Source: CAYFMS01 sp964462325 (GTDB lineage: Bacteria; Patescibacteriota; Patescibacteriia; UBA9934). Taken from it: DNA of 64,000 bases. The notes beneath the pieces are model-generated. The model had not been told where the DNA came from and did not search any database. It saw only the letters and a list, made by a program, of their open reading frames with translations. Position numbers and translations under genes: made by a program. The DNA lies in NCBI GenBank assembly GCA_964462325.1, contig CAYWYQ010000001.1, positions 1-64,000 of the forward strand. Direction: 5' to 3'. Shown here piece after piece: positions 32,373 to 40,780 of this stretch. Every line of letters begins with the position of its first letter. Position 1 is the stretch's first letter.

Positions 32373-33671
32373 CTTTGTCTTGGTGGTGACGATTTCAATC
32401 ATTTTTTCTATACGGCGCTTGTCTGCCAGTAACTTTGAACGATCTTTGTTAAAGAGAATCACATTGAATACCGATTTACCGCCATGTTTTGCAAAGCGAC
32501 ACATGTCACCAATTTTCTTATTGACGGCGAGTTCGTTTACAGATTGAACCTTTGCAACCTTCTTAATACCCTTAAGCGCCTTTAATCTACCTTCCTTTTT
32601 CGCATAAAATTTTAGTACAGCTGCATATCCTCTTACACGTTTTGGAATGATGGGTTTACGAGGAATGCGAATAAGGATGTCATTCATGGAATGATTTATA
32701 CCAAATGCCAAGTCATAAAACGTATGTCTAAAACCTCCTGCGCGCGCACCAATTTCAATAATCTTCCATCCATTTTCTGTGCGGATAAGCTCGGAATGTG
32801 CCGTAGAATTTCGTAGCCCTAATGCACGAATCCCTTTTTCTGTTACATTCTCAAGAGCATTAATACTCTTTTTTGTTAACTTAGTTGGTGTGATCTGAAA
32901 ATAATTAAAGAAATCATCAAATCCAATTGTTTGACCTGTCTTTACCGCAACTGGAGGACAATGAAATACTTCTCCACGGGTACTCACATATGAATCAATT
33001 GAGTACATATCTCCCTCCATGAATTCTTCCACAATGACCTTCGGGGTATCATCGAGCTTTCTTTCCTTGTAGTGACTTTTTATTTTACGGAAAGTTTTTC
33101 GGAGAGTAGTCGCTAATTCGTCTTCATGATAACAAATTGTAACAAGAAGACTTTGTGCAAGTCCGGCCGGTTTTACGACAAGAGGGAAGCCTACCTTCTT
33201 TTCGATTTTCTTCATTGTTATAGCTGAATTGTCTTTTACAATCAAATATTTTGGTGTGATTGTTTTATCGTAGGAAGTAAAGCGACGACGCATCTGTGTT
33301 TTATCAATTGCCCATGAAACAGATTCGACCGTTGGAGTACGTAGATAGGGAACATTTGGAATAACTTTTCTAAATTTACCCATATTTGCTTCACTTCTAC
33401 ATGTAATAGCAAGCAATTTATCTTCATAGGGCTTCAATGCCTTCTCGATACTCGTATGGGAATTCATTTTTGCTGGAATGACAAGATCAAAACGTGCTGC
33501 AAGCTTTTCCCTTGCCTCAACATTCTTTTTATCATCTATAAGAACAACAAATTTATACTTTTTACCCCTATCAGCAAAAGCAGTACGCAATTCCTCAATG
33601 GTTCCAAGTGGAGCCGTTTGAACATAGAGGATAATATTTCGCCCATATGTCCATGATTTTTTTAATGCCAT
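32364..33671 (-). CDS. ATP-grasp domain enzyme of unknown substrate
   Basis: 435 residues. An N-terminal Rossmann-like part (KFVVLIDDKKNVEAREKLAARFDLVIP) is followed by an ATP-grasp core: DKTQMRRRF, GFPLVVKPAGLAQSLLV, KVIVEEFMEGDMYSIDSYVS, then HSELIRTENGWKIIEIGARAGGFRH, which supply the lysine, the adenine-contacting EE(F) and the metal-binding E-x-x-x-R. Such proteins form amide bonds between a carboxylate and an amine (as in BacD-like dipeptide ligases or carboxylate ligases); the substrate is unknown. ATG at 33671 is chosen because the -10 box lies 9 bp upstream. Confidence 0.7.
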   Translation of the reverse strand: MALKKSWTYGRNIILYVQTAPLGTIEELRTAFADRGKKYKFVVLIDDKKNVEAREKLAARFDLVIPAKMNSHTSIEKALKPYEDKLLAITCRSEANMGKFRKVIPNVPYLRTPTVESVSWAIDKTQMRRRFTSYDKTITPKYLIVKDNSAITMKKIEKKVGFPLVVKPAGLAQSLLVTICYHEDELATTLRKTFRKIKSHYKERKLDDTPKVIVEEFMEGDMYSIDSYVSTRGEVFHCPPVAVKTGQTIGFDDFFNYFQITPTKLTKKSINALENVTEKGIRALGLRNSTAHSELIRTENGWKIIEIGARAGGFRHTFYDLAFGINHSMNDILIRIPRKPIIPKRVRGYAAVLKFYAKKEGRLKALKGIKKVAKVQSVNELAVNKKIGDMCRFAKHGGKSVFNVILFNKDRSKLLADKRRIEKMIEIVTTKTKKK

Positions 33672-33680
33672 ATTGTCCAA

Positions 33681-33709
33681 ATAGTATGTAGTTAATGTAC
33701 GGGAGTCAA
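33681..33709 (-). promoter_or_regulatory. Promoter of the ATP-grasp gene
   Basis: Minus strand TTGACT (33704-33709), 17 bp, TACTAT (33681-33686). The -35 box lies within the 3' end of the dihydrouridine synthase gene; the ATG is 9 nt beyond the -10 box. Confidence 0.75.
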
Positions 33710-34684
33710 GGCAGATTTTTTTTCTGCATGATCAAGAAGCATCTGATCAAGAATATCGAGAACTTCCTTCTGTGTTTTTGCGGTCATAAGTCCTTGTTTG
33801 TATACCTTGAAATGGGGAATGCCCTTAAAGTACCATGAGAGATGCTTGCGAAACGTATTCACAGCAGCTTCCCCATATTGTTCAAGGTGTAATTGGAGAT
33901 GTTCTTTTACAACACGTATACGTTCCTCAAGTGTGACAATAAATGGTTCTCTTCCAGCAAGTACATCCTCAATTTGTCTAAATATCCATGGATTCCCAAG
34001 GGCACCTCTTGCGATCAATACGCCGTCACAACCTGTTTCTTCAATAGCTTGGAAATAATCCTCATAGGTGAATACATCGCCATTATAGAGAACAGGAATA
34101 GAAACAGTTTCTTTTACACGACGTACAATATCTCGATTCGACAACCCAGAATATCCCTGTTCTTTTGTACGTCCATGTACCGTAATCAGATCGGCTCCCG
34201 CTTCCTCAATATGTTTAGCGAATGCAATACATTCTTCATGATCCGACCAACCTGCACGCATTTTTACAGATAGGGGAACGGTAATGACTCCCTTCATTGC
34301 TCTAACAATAGAGGTTGCATGCTCTGGGTCCTTCATGAGTGCAGAACCGTTAAAATTTGAAGTGATTTTATACACAGGACATCCCATATTGATGTCAATT
34401 CCATCTGGGTGATGTTTCTTCTCGATAATAACAGCACACTTAGCCATCGTTTCTGGATTTGCACCAAATATTTGTTGCACGAGTGGACGTTCGGCGCCGT
34501 GTATATCGGTCATGTCAAGCGTCTTGTTATTCCCGCGTACCACGGCTTCCGAGGAAACCATTTCTCGAAACACAATAGGGGACGCAATAGATTTTACAAT
34601 GCGACAATAAGCAGAGTCGGTCATGTCTGCCATCGGTGATAGCGCAACGATGGGCCTTTGTATGGTTTTCCAATCAATCTTCAT
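33692..34684 (-). CDS. dus: tRNA-dihydrouridine synthase
   Basis: 330 residues, full length for the FMN-dependent enzymes that reduce uridine in tRNA D loops. ALSPMADMTDSAYCRI opens the barrel, VQQIFGANPE and GIDINMGCPVYKI contain the catalytic Cys, VKMRAGWSD and ITVHGRTKEQGYSGLSN contribute FMN and RNA contacts, and VLYNGDVFTYED and GVLIARGALGNPWIF bind FMN phosphate. ATG at 34684 is favoured by TATTGT 8 bp upstream. Which D site is modified (DusB-like or other) cannot be said. Confidence 0.92.
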   Translation of the reverse strand: MKIDWKTIQRPIVALSPMADMTDSAYCRIVKSIASPIVFREMVSSEAVVRGNNKTLDMTDIHGAERPLVQQIFGANPETMAKCAVIIEKKHHPDGIDINMGCPVYKITSNFNGSALMKDPEHATSIVRAMKGVITVPLSVKMRAGWSDHEECIAFAKHIEEAGADLITVHGRTKEQGYSGLSNRDIVRRVKETVSIPVLYNGDVFTYEDYFQAIEETGCDGVLIARGALGNPWIFRQIEDVLAGREPFIVTLEERIRVVKEHLQLHLEQYGEAAVNTFRKHLSWYFKGIPHFKVYKQGLMTAKTQKEVLDILDQMLLDHAEKKSALTPVH

Positions 34685-34692
34685 AACGGCGA

Positions 34693-34743
34693 ACAATAAC
34701 AGAAAATACAGGTATTGTCAATCTGCATTAGTCACATTATACT
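34693..34743. promoter_or_regulatory. Overlapping divergent promoters for dus and the Trx-like gene
   Basis: Minus: TTGACA (34716-34721), 17 bp, TATTGT (34693-34698). Plus: TTGTCA (34715-34720), 17 bp, TATACT (34738-34743). Both -35 boxes share one ATTGTCAAT core. Confidence 0.78.
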
Positions 34744-34769
34744 ATGAGCATTACTTAGTAGAAAGAAAT

Positions 34770-35150
34770 ATGAAACTATCTTCCACGACATCAATGTTCC
34801 TTCTTGCAGGTGTAGTTGTTGTAGCACTTATTGGAGCAGCTGTTTTGAAAAATGTTGGACCTTCTAAATACGACGATTTTGCGCAGTGTCTTGCCGAGAA
34901 GGGGGCATTTGTATACGAAGCGTGGTGGTGTAGTGCCTGCGCGGCGCAAGAGGAGCAATTTGGAACAGCCTATAGACATGTGCCTAAAAAAGAATGTGCA
35001 GCGGCAGGACAGTCAAGCTCATTTGCCCTTTGTGAAGAAGATGGCATTACTTCAACGCCAACATGGCGATACCCTGACGGTTCATTGAATCCAGGTGTAC
35101 ACCCCATGTCAGCATTAAGTGAAATATATGGTTGTGAATTACCTCAATAA
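34770..35150 (+). CDS. Membrane-anchored thioredoxin-like protein
   Basis: 126 residues: one N-terminal helix (about 8-27), then a short thioredoxin-like domain facing outward. YEAWWCSACAAQEEQFG holds the C-x-x-C pair (CSAC) after an aromatic run, and ITSTPTWRYPDG carries the cis-Pro loop. Two further Cys (KKECAAAG, FALCEEDG) resemble the extra pair of VKOR-partner thioredoxins. The gene overlaps the VKOR gene that follows; together they would form a disulfide-forming system at the membrane. Confidence 0.75.
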   Translation: MKLSSTTSMFLLAGVVVVALIGAAVLKNVGPSKYDDFAQCLAEKGAFVYEAWWCSACAAQEEQFGTAYRHVPKKECAAAGQSSSFALCEEDGITSTPTWRYPDGSLNPGVHPMSALSEIYGCELPQ

Positions 35151-35607
35151 GATTCGAAGAACGCACCTTATCTCGCTTTTGATTCTCTTCAGTATCATTG
35201 GATTAATTTCAGCAATCTATACGGCATCGGCACATTACGGAGATGTCTCACTCGCTGTATGTAGCTTGAATGAAACATTCGACTGTGGAACGGTAAATAA
35301 CAGTAAGTGGTCTGAGATAGTAGGAATACCTGTTTCGGTTCTTGGACTTATATCCTATGCACTGTTTATTATCGGAGGAGTATCTGTTTATAAAAAACCA
35401 CATGAACTCATTGAAATGCTCATGGGTGTTTTAGCAATTGTCGGTCTTGGTTTTAGCCTGTACCTTACGTCAATTGAAGCATTTGTTCTTCAGACATGGT
35501 GCTTGTTCTGTATCGCATCACAAATTGCTATTTTAGGTATTTTCATCTGTGTGATGCGAATCCGGGCCATTGATGCAAAAACATTTCCTCAACAAGAGAT
35601 TGCATGA
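35128..35607 (+). CDS. VKOR-family disulfide oxidase
   Basis: 159 residues, four or five membrane helices. AVCSLNETFDCGTVNNSKWSEIVGIPVSVLGLISYA has the loop Cys pair and the SxxxxxxGIPVSxxG core of vitamin K epoxide reductase homologues, and LQTWCLFCIASQ has the active-site C-x-x-C. These proteins oxidise a thioredoxin-like partner using quinones and replace DsbB in many bacteria. ATG at 35128 (GTG at 35119 possible) lies inside the upstream Trx-like gene, a 23-nt overlap, so the pair is coupled. Confidence 0.88.
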   Translation: MVVNYLNKIRRTHLISLLILFSIIGLISAIYTASAHYGDVSLAVCSLNETFDCGTVNNSKWSEIVGIPVSVLGLISYALFIIGGVSVYKKPHELIEMLMGVLAIVGLGFSLYLTSIEAFVLQTWCLFCIASQIAILGIFICVMRIRAIDAKTFPQQEIA

Positions 35608-36959
35608 AACAATTGTCATTTCATGGAGGTGTACGAGGAGTAACAGGGAGCTGTTACCTGCTTGAAAATGAAAAGGGGAAAATCCTGATTGATTGCGGGA
35701 TGCATCAAGGGGAGAGGATGTGTAGCAAAATAAATTACGAGCCTTTTGATTTTGACCCATCTCAAATCGATGCGGTCATTATTACGCATGCTCATTATGA
35801 TCACACGGGCCGTTTACCTCTACTTATTGAGCGTGGGTTTAGGGGAAAGATCTACATGACAGCACCGACAAAGGAACTTAGTAGGCATATTCTGGAAGAT
35901 GCCATGCGCATTATGCAGGAAAATGCAGAGCATTGCGGAGATGAGGTCCTTTATTCAGCCGAGGATCTTAAAAAGGTCTTTTCGCTTACAACGGGTCTGG
36001 GTTACCATACAGAGTTTGAGCCTGTACGCGGTATGCGCGCTATGTTTCATGATGCTGGTCATATTCTTGGGTCAGCATATATTTCAGTTGATATAGAAGG
36101 AGAACGTTTTATTTTTAGTGGAGACCTTGGTAATGACGATGTACCCATTCTTCCGGACACAGAGATACTAGAAAGCGCAGATTATATTGTGTGTGAATCT
36201 ACGTATGGAGATAAGGATCATCATAAATCATCTGAAAGAAAACAGCGTCTATTAGATGCGCTTGATAAAACGTTACCAAGAGGCGGTACAGCAATCATAC
36301 CTGCATTTTCTATCGAGAGAACACAGGAGTTATTATATCTACTGAATGAATTATGTACGGAAGGGCAATGTCCACAAGTACCGGTTTTTCTTGATAGTCC
36401 GCTTGCAATAAAGGCAACGGAAGTGTACGAGAAATATAGTAATTATTTACGATTTGATAAACCTCATTCTGCAGGTGTTGATCAGGATTTTTTCTCATTT
36501 CCAGGACTACATGTCACCATGTCCGTTGATGATTCAAAAGAGATTAATCACTACAAGGGAGCAAAAATAATTATTGCAGGATCTGGTATGATGACGGGTG
36601 GTCGTGTAGTACATCACCTAAAACAGTATCTATCTGATGAAAAAAGTGCTGTAATTATTATTGGGTATCAGGCGGATCATACCCTTGGAAGAAAGATTCA
36701 AGATGGGGCAGAGGCGGTAGAAATTCATAGACAACATATTAAAGTACGTGCACGTATTTATGAGATTGAATCTTTTTCTGCTCATGCTGGTAGGACAAAA
36801 CTTGCGACTTGGGTTCAACCAAAATCTGGTCCGGCAAAAAAAATATTCCTCGTGCATGGCGATGATAATGTGAAACCAATGCTAGCAAAACATATGCAGG
36901 AAAAAGGAGTTATGTCTGAAATAATCATTCCACAGTTTCAAGGAAAATTTGAATTATAA
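35604..36959 (+). CDS. Beta-CASP metallo-beta-lactamase RNase-like protein
   Basis: 451 residues. GKILIDCGMHQGE, ITHAHYDHTGRLPLL (HxHxDH) and FSGDLGNDDVPIL form the zinc site of a metallo-beta-lactamase domain; the beta-CASP part has DYIVCESTYGDKDHH, GTAIIPAFSIERTQELLYLL and IIIAGSGMMTGGRVVHHL; and SFSAHAGRTKLATWV and KKIFLVHGDDN close the site. This is the bacterial CPSF/YsxB-like class of ribonucleases. The ATG overlaps the VKOR stop (ATGA). Confidence 0.9.
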   Translation: MKQLSFHGGVRGVTGSCYLLENEKGKILIDCGMHQGERMCSKINYEPFDFDPSQIDAVIITHAHYDHTGRLPLLIERGFRGKIYMTAPTKELSRHILEDAMRIMQENAEHCGDEVLYSAEDLKKVFSLTTGLGYHTEFEPVRGMRAMFHDAGHILGSAYISVDIEGERFIFSGDLGNDDVPILPDTEILESADYIVCESTYGDKDHHKSSERKQRLLDALDKTLPRGGTAIIPAFSIERTQELLYLLNELCTEGQCPQVPVFLDSPLAIKATEVYEKYSNYLRFDKPHSAGVDQDFFSFPGLHVTMSVDDSKEINHYKGAKIIIAGSGMMTGGRVVHHLKQYLSDEKSAVIIIGYQADHTLGRKIQDGAEAVEIHRQHIKVRARIYEIESFSAHAGRTKLATWVQPKSGPAKKIFLVHGDDNVKPMLAKHMQEKGVMSEIIIPQFQGKFEL

Positions 36960-37225
36960 AAAATCGAGGTTTTCCTCGATTGAGTGTACGCCACGTGTTG
37001 TTTTAATCTCCGAACAGGTAGCCCAGTTCCGGGATCAACATTCATGGATTGGATCCAAATATCACCCTTAAAACAATGCTTCTCTTCATGACCATGTATA
37101 TAGTGAAGCACGAGGCGCGCGTCTTCTTCTGTTGTCTGTCCCTCCTGGCACCTGTATGTTTGCGTGAGCGAAACACTTGCTCCGCATGTATTGCATGTTC
37201 CACGTGCAATAAATAACCGAACCAT
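36938..37225 (-). CDS. Small CxxC protein, unknown
   Basis: 95 residues. FIARGTCNTCGASVSLTQTYRC has a CxxC and a third Cys, then YIHGHEEKHC adds His and Cys that could complete a zinc site. GAGGTG 3-4 nt before the ATG supports the start. The last 18 codons run through a terminator-like stem and into the 3' end of the beta-CASP gene, so either transcription ends before the stop codon or the frame has shifted. No family recognised. Confidence 0.5.
   Translation of the reverse strand: MVRLFIARGTCNTCGASVSLTQTYRCQEGQTTEEDARLVLHYIHGHEEKHCFKGDIWIQSMNVDPGTGLPVRRLKQHVAYTQSRKTSIFYNSNFP
36956..36981 (-). terminator. Stem-loop with minus-strand U tract
   Basis: AATCGAGG (36962-36969), TTTT, CCTCGATT (36974-36981). 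Reading minus, the stem is followed by TTTTTATAA. It lies inside the open frame of the 36938-37225 gene, before its stop codon. Confidence 0.7.
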
Positions 37226-37254
37226 ATCACCTCTTTACGAGGCTAGCATATTTT

Positions 37255-37833
37255 TTATTGTCGTGAAGTATTCTCAAAATAAAATTCATAAAACTCAGCG
37301 GAGCTTGATTGGTTTGGTATGAGAGGATCAATAGAAAAAAAGGAATGATTTAACGTATTTAATCGAATATCGAATTGATTATGAGTAATTATTTTCTCAT
37401 TTGTATAGATGGACTTAATGACAGGGTCATCGTTTGAATCATGATGAATCTGTTGAAGATCAAGCTCATCTCGCCAACTATAATGCACCGCAGACACGGT
37501 GCCTGATACATCAATAAAGGTGTTACGTGCTCGTATCGTCGCATCTCCTTCTATAATAATTCGTCCTTGAATAAGTCGTATTGTGAATGAATCCTGTCGT
37601 GTGTCTTCTAGCTGAATCTCAGTATTTTTGTCTAAGTACATGTGAATGTCATGCGTAAGGAATTGTACATAGTCGTCCTGACTAACGATCAGAGAACCTC
37701 GGTCATATGGCTTTTCATCAATGAGAATATAGGGGTATGCATCTGTAGAATAAAGCTGATGCCAAATAAGGGCACATGTGGAGAGTGCAACAAGGAGAAC
37801 GATTCCTATGGTAATATACGAACGTTTATTCAT
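37255..37833 (-). CDS. Membrane-anchored protein with FecR-like strand pattern
   Basis: 192 residues: one N-terminal helix (about 6-25) and an external domain rich in beta strands. DSFTIRLIQGRIIIEGDATIRARNTFIDVSGTVSAVHYS resembles the FecR domain pattern (ax-G-x-v...v-x-t-p...v-x-G-T-x), in which a pre-anchored protein senses or forms a beta fold. The match is weak. TATAAT on the minus strand (37839-37844) lies 6 bp before the ATG. The start codon is only 11 bp from that of the divergent thioredoxin-like gene. Confidence 0.5.
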   Translation of the reverse strand: MNKRSYITIGIVLLVALSTCALIWHQLYSTDAYPYILIDEKPYDRGSLIVSQDDYVQFLTHDIHMYLDKNTEIQLEDTRQDSFTIRLIQGRIIIEGDATIRARNTFIDVSGTVSAVHYSWRDELDLQQIHHDSNDDPVIKSIYTNEKIITHNQFDIRLNTLNHSFFSIDPLIPNQSSSAEFYEFYFENTSRQ

Positions 37834-37844
37834 AAATAAATTAT

Positions 37845-38108
37845 ATGGCATTGTTAGAATTTTACGGGGAAACATGTCCTCATTGTATTGCAATGAAGTC
37901 CATGGTGAAAGCAGTAGAAGAGAAACATGGAGTTGAGTTTGAAAAATATGAAGTTTGGAATGATGAAGCAAATGCAGAAAAGATGAAGGAATATGACAAA
38001 GGATTATGCGGAGGTGTTCCGTTTTTCTACAGTACAGAATCAAAAGAATTTCTTTGTGGGAGCGTAGAGGAGGAGGAGTTCGATGCATGGGTCAAAAAAA
38101 ATAAATAG
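37845..38108 (+). CDS. Small thioredoxin/glutaredoxin-like protein
   Basis: 87 residues. ALLEFYGETCPHCIAMKSMV carries the CPHC redox motif after a first strand, and CGGVPFFYSTESKEFLCG has the cis-Pro loop (GVPFF). There is no signal peptide, so it acts in the cytosol. Length and motif fit the minimal thioredoxin fold of CPR bacteria. It ends at a family-A repeat. Confidence 0.8.
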   Translation: MALLEFYGETCPHCIAMKSMVKAVEEKHGVEFEKYEVWNDEANAEKMKEYDKGLCGGVPFFYSTESKEFLCGSVEEEEFDAWVKKNK

Positions 38109-38290
38109 CATACGCTTGAAATTCATCCGTTTATATATTGGCGCATTTTTTTCACACATCTACGCGTTTCACTGCACTGTGCGTTCTAGTGCACTTCAGT
38201 TCTGCACTCGATGATTTAAACAAATTACATCCAGTCAATTACGCGGACATGTTTCAAGGAAATATCATCTCGTTTTCTGTGCGAACTATG
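38105..38290. repeat. Degenerate family-A element
   Basis: Left border ATACGCTTGAAATTCATCCG overlaps the end of the thioredoxin-like gene; the centre is GTGCGTTCTAGTGCAC; right borders ATTACGCGGAC and TTTTCTGTGCG appear at about 38238 and 38275. The copy is more diverged than that at 8366. No gene seen up to 38360. Confidence 0.5.
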
Positions 38291-38360
38291 TCGGACCTTA
38301 AAAACTTTCACTATAATAGATAATAAGCTAAATGCTGGACTAGGCTAGTTGTTTTATCGT

Positions 38361-39215
38361 CTAGTATGTCATGCGGTCGATCCAATGCGCATCAACTTCT
38401 ACATGTAGATCGAGGAACCATTTTTTTCCAGAGATCGTTTCAAGCTCTCTTCTCGTAGATTGTCCAATCTCCTTAATCCCCCGAGCACCTTTTCCGATCA
38501 CCATTCCTTGATAACGCTTATTGATCGTTAATATTCTCGCCTTTACATACATGGTTCCATTATCGCGCTCAGAAAATTCATCAACAACGACATGTATTTG
38601 ATAGGGTACTTCTTGCCGTAATCGTAAAAAGAGCTTCTCGCGAATAATTTCAGCAATTTGTTGTTCGGATGTTAAATTAGAAAATTGACCTTCTGGGTAC
38701 ATGAATTCTCCTTCGGGAATATGGTCATGAATCCATCGCTTCAAAACATCTACATTTGATCCGTGCTTTGCGGATATCTCAACATATCCATCGAATTGCT
38801 CTGCAAGGTCCCTATAAAAATCAATATATCTTCTAGATTTTGAATCATCGATTTTATTGATGACGAGTAGTTTTGGTTTTTCGATATGTTCAATCATCTT
38901 CATGACCTGCTTCTCTTCATTGCCTATATCTCTTGTTGCATCCACAACATATAAAATTGCATCAATATCTTCGAGGGAATTCCTTGTCCAATCAAGGAGT
39001 TTTTTTGTGAGCGGATCTTTAGCTTTTTGCATGATCCCAGGAGTATCCACAAATACGACCTGTGAATCGATAGAGGTCATGACGCCTTGAATAGGCATGC
39101 GAGTTGTTTGAGGTTTTGGTGTCGTAATCGCCACTTTTGTACCAATTAAGGCATTTAATAGTGTTGACTTTCCGACATTTGATCGCCCAATGAGGACAGC
39201 GAAGCCACTTTTCAT
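38361..39215 (-). CDS. era: GTPase Era
   Basis: 284 residues. Ribosome-biogenesis GTPase that binds 16S rRNA. GRSNVGKSTLLNAL (G1), KPQTTR (G2), VDTPG (G3), NKID (G4) and EISAKHG (G5) are in order, and the C-terminal KH domain shows VIGKGARGIKEIGQSTRRELE. ATG at 39215 is chosen since TATGGT (39224-39229, minus) with GTGACA 17 bp further upstream leaves 8 nt before it. Confidence 0.95.
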   Translation of the reverse strand: MKSGFAVLIGRSNVGKSTLLNALIGTKVAITTPKPQTTRMPIQGVMTSIDSQVVFVDTPGIMQKAKDPLTKKLLDWTRNSLEDIDAILYVVDATRDIGNEEKQVMKMIEHIEKPKLLVINKIDDSKSRRYIDFYRDLAEQFDGYVEISAKHGSNVDVLKRWIHDHIPEGEFMYPEGQFSNLTSEQQIAEIIREKLFLRLRQEVPYQIHVVVDEFSERDNGTMYVKARILTINKRYQGMVIGKGARGIKEIGQSTRRELETISGKKWFLDLHVEVDAHWIDRMTY

Positions 39216-39223
39216 ACGACGCA

Positions 39224-39277
39224 ACCATAACAGTTTGTGATTAATTTGTCACTAAGGTAAGTAGTATTTGGTATACT
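39224..39277. promoter_or_regulatory. Divergent promoters for era and the 39284 gene
   Basis: Minus: GTGACA (39247-39252), 17 bp, TATGGT (39224-39229). Plus: an extended -10, TGGTATACT (39269-39277), ends 6 nt before the ATG; the nearest -35-like box, TTGTCA (39246-39251), is 20 bp upstream, too far for the usual spacing. Confidence 0.55.
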
Positions 39278-39283
39278 GTGCTT

Positions 39284-39754
39284 ATGAAATACACTATCGC
39301 TACATTATTACTTATACTGCTTGCTGCACTAAATATTATTGTAATTTTACGATTAGTACTTGAATCACCATCCATTACTTCAGAAGAAGTGCTTGAAGAA
39401 GTGGAGGAATTAAGGAGTCAAAATCTTATTCCAGAGCTTGATGATGTTGGGATAAAAGAAATCGTTGGAGCTGTAGAGGCAGACGCAGAGTCGCTCTATC
39501 GTTTTGTTGGATATATCTCTGTGCAAAATGCACAAGAAATTCCTGTAGAGGATGCTATTGTGACTTATCAATTTATTACTTCGTCGGACATACAAATACT
39601 TCAATCAAAGACAGATGGAAATGGAAAGTCGGTCATCGACATATATTTTAATGATAAAGGGACCTATAGAATTGAGGTTCTTGACATTACGGGAGATGGA
39701 ATACAATTGAGTACTAAACTCAGTACACAACTTAATTTGACACAAGTAAATTAA
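39284..39754 (+). CDS. Anchored protein with Ig-like C-terminal domain
   Basis: 156 residues: one N-terminal helix (about 5-25), an acidic helical linker (SEEVLEEVEELRSQ), and a C-terminal strand-rich domain. VEDAIVTYQF...SKTDGNGKSVIDIYFNDKGTYRIEVLD has the (A)xVTxxxxxxTDxxG...xxGxYxI pattern of bacterial Ig-like (Big-type) domains. GTG at 39278 is in frame but overlaps the promoter. Probably extracellular, function unknown. Confidence 0.6.
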   Translation: MKYTIATLLLILLAALNIIVILRLVLESPSITSEEVLEEVEELRSQNLIPELDDVGIKEIVGAVEADAESLYRFVGYISVQNAQEIPVEDAIVTYQFITSSDIQILQSKTDGNGKSVIDIYFNDKGTYRIEVLDITGDGIQLSTKLSTQLNLTQVN

Positions 39755-39793
39755 AGATTACATTGGAAAGATAGCTCTTCACGAATAATCTTT

Positions 39794-40780
39794 ATGCTAA
39801 CAGACCTACGAAATATATTCCTCGGTGTTATTGCCGTCCTTTTTGTTATTTTTCTTCTCACGCTGATTCGGACGCCTGCAGAAAAAGCTCTTGAGTCTAC
39901 AAATCCTGAATTATACGAATTGGTGGAAGGTGGAAGCATATTACGTGAAATAGCAAGTAATCTTGTCAGTGGAGGTCCACCTCCGGACGGCATTCCTCCC
40001 ATCGAGAATCCCATTTATATCTCCATGGAAAATGCAGATGACTTTCTTAATGACGATGATATTGTTTTTGTTACAAATTTTGGTGGTCAGGTAAAACTAT
40101 TTCCGCAAAGGATACTCGTTTGGCATGAAGTCGTGAATGATACATTTGGTTCTGAGCAAGGGACATTAACCTATTGTCCACTCACTGGAACGGTTATAGG
40201 ATATAAAAATACACTCCTTGATAAAACAGTAACCGATTTCGGAACATCGGGCAGTTTGGTAAATAGCAATTTAGTGATGTATGACCGGGACTCTGGTAGT
40301 TTCTGGCCACAAATTCTTCGGCAAGCCGTGACAGGGGACAGGGCGGGACAGATAGCGGAAATGTTTCCTGCGATATGGACAACATGGGAAATGGCAGAGG
40401 AATATTACGCAGATGCACTTGTTCTTTCTAATGCTACGAGATCAAATAGAAATTATTCCTATGATCCATATGGGGGCTATGATGATGAAGGAGGGTATTA
40501 TTTTGAGGGGGGTCCATTATTCCCAGCAATGAATACAGATGATAGATTGCCTGCGAAGGAAGTGGTGCTTGGTGTATACGATGAAGAAAAAATTGCCTTC
40601 AGAAAATCGTCTGTTATGCTACAAAAAGAAATGACGCAGCAGGGGTATACGGCACGTTATATAGAGGAGTTAGATGCCGTAGAAGTTATTGCTACAGAAA
40701 CGGGCCAGCCGGCTGATTATGTGGAGGGATTTTGGTTTGCTTGGGTAGCGTACTTCCCGGAAACAGCACTATTTGAATAG
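39794..40780 (+). CDS. DUF3179 domain protein
   Basis: 328 residues with an N-terminal membrane helix (about 7-24). FGGQVKLFPQRILVWHEVVND, GTLTYCPLTGTVIGY, DFGTSGSLVNSNLVMYDRDSGSFWPQILRQAVTGDRAG and FPAIWTTWEMAEEYY follow the DUF3179 (PF11376) order, including the conserved TYCPLTG Cys and MYDRxTxSxW block. The family is of unknown function, often envelope-linked. A tyrosine/glycine-rich insert (YDPYGGYDDEGGYYFEGG) lies near residue 225. Confidence 0.82.
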   Translation: MLTDLRNIFLGVIAVLFVIFLLTLIRTPAEKALESTNPELYELVEGGSILREIASNLVSGGPPPDGIPPIENPIYISMENADDFLNDDDIVFVTNFGGQVKLFPQRILVWHEVVNDTFGSEQGTLTYCPLTGTVIGYKNTLLDKTVTDFGTSGSLVNSNLVMYDRDSGSFWPQILRQAVTGDRAGQIAEMFPAIWTTWEMAEEYYADALVLSNATRSNRNYSYDPYGGYDDEGGYYFEGGPLFPAMNTDDRLPAKEVVLGVYDEEKIAFRKSSVMLQKEMTQQGYTARYIEELDAVEVIATETGQPADYVEGFWFAWVAYFPETALFE

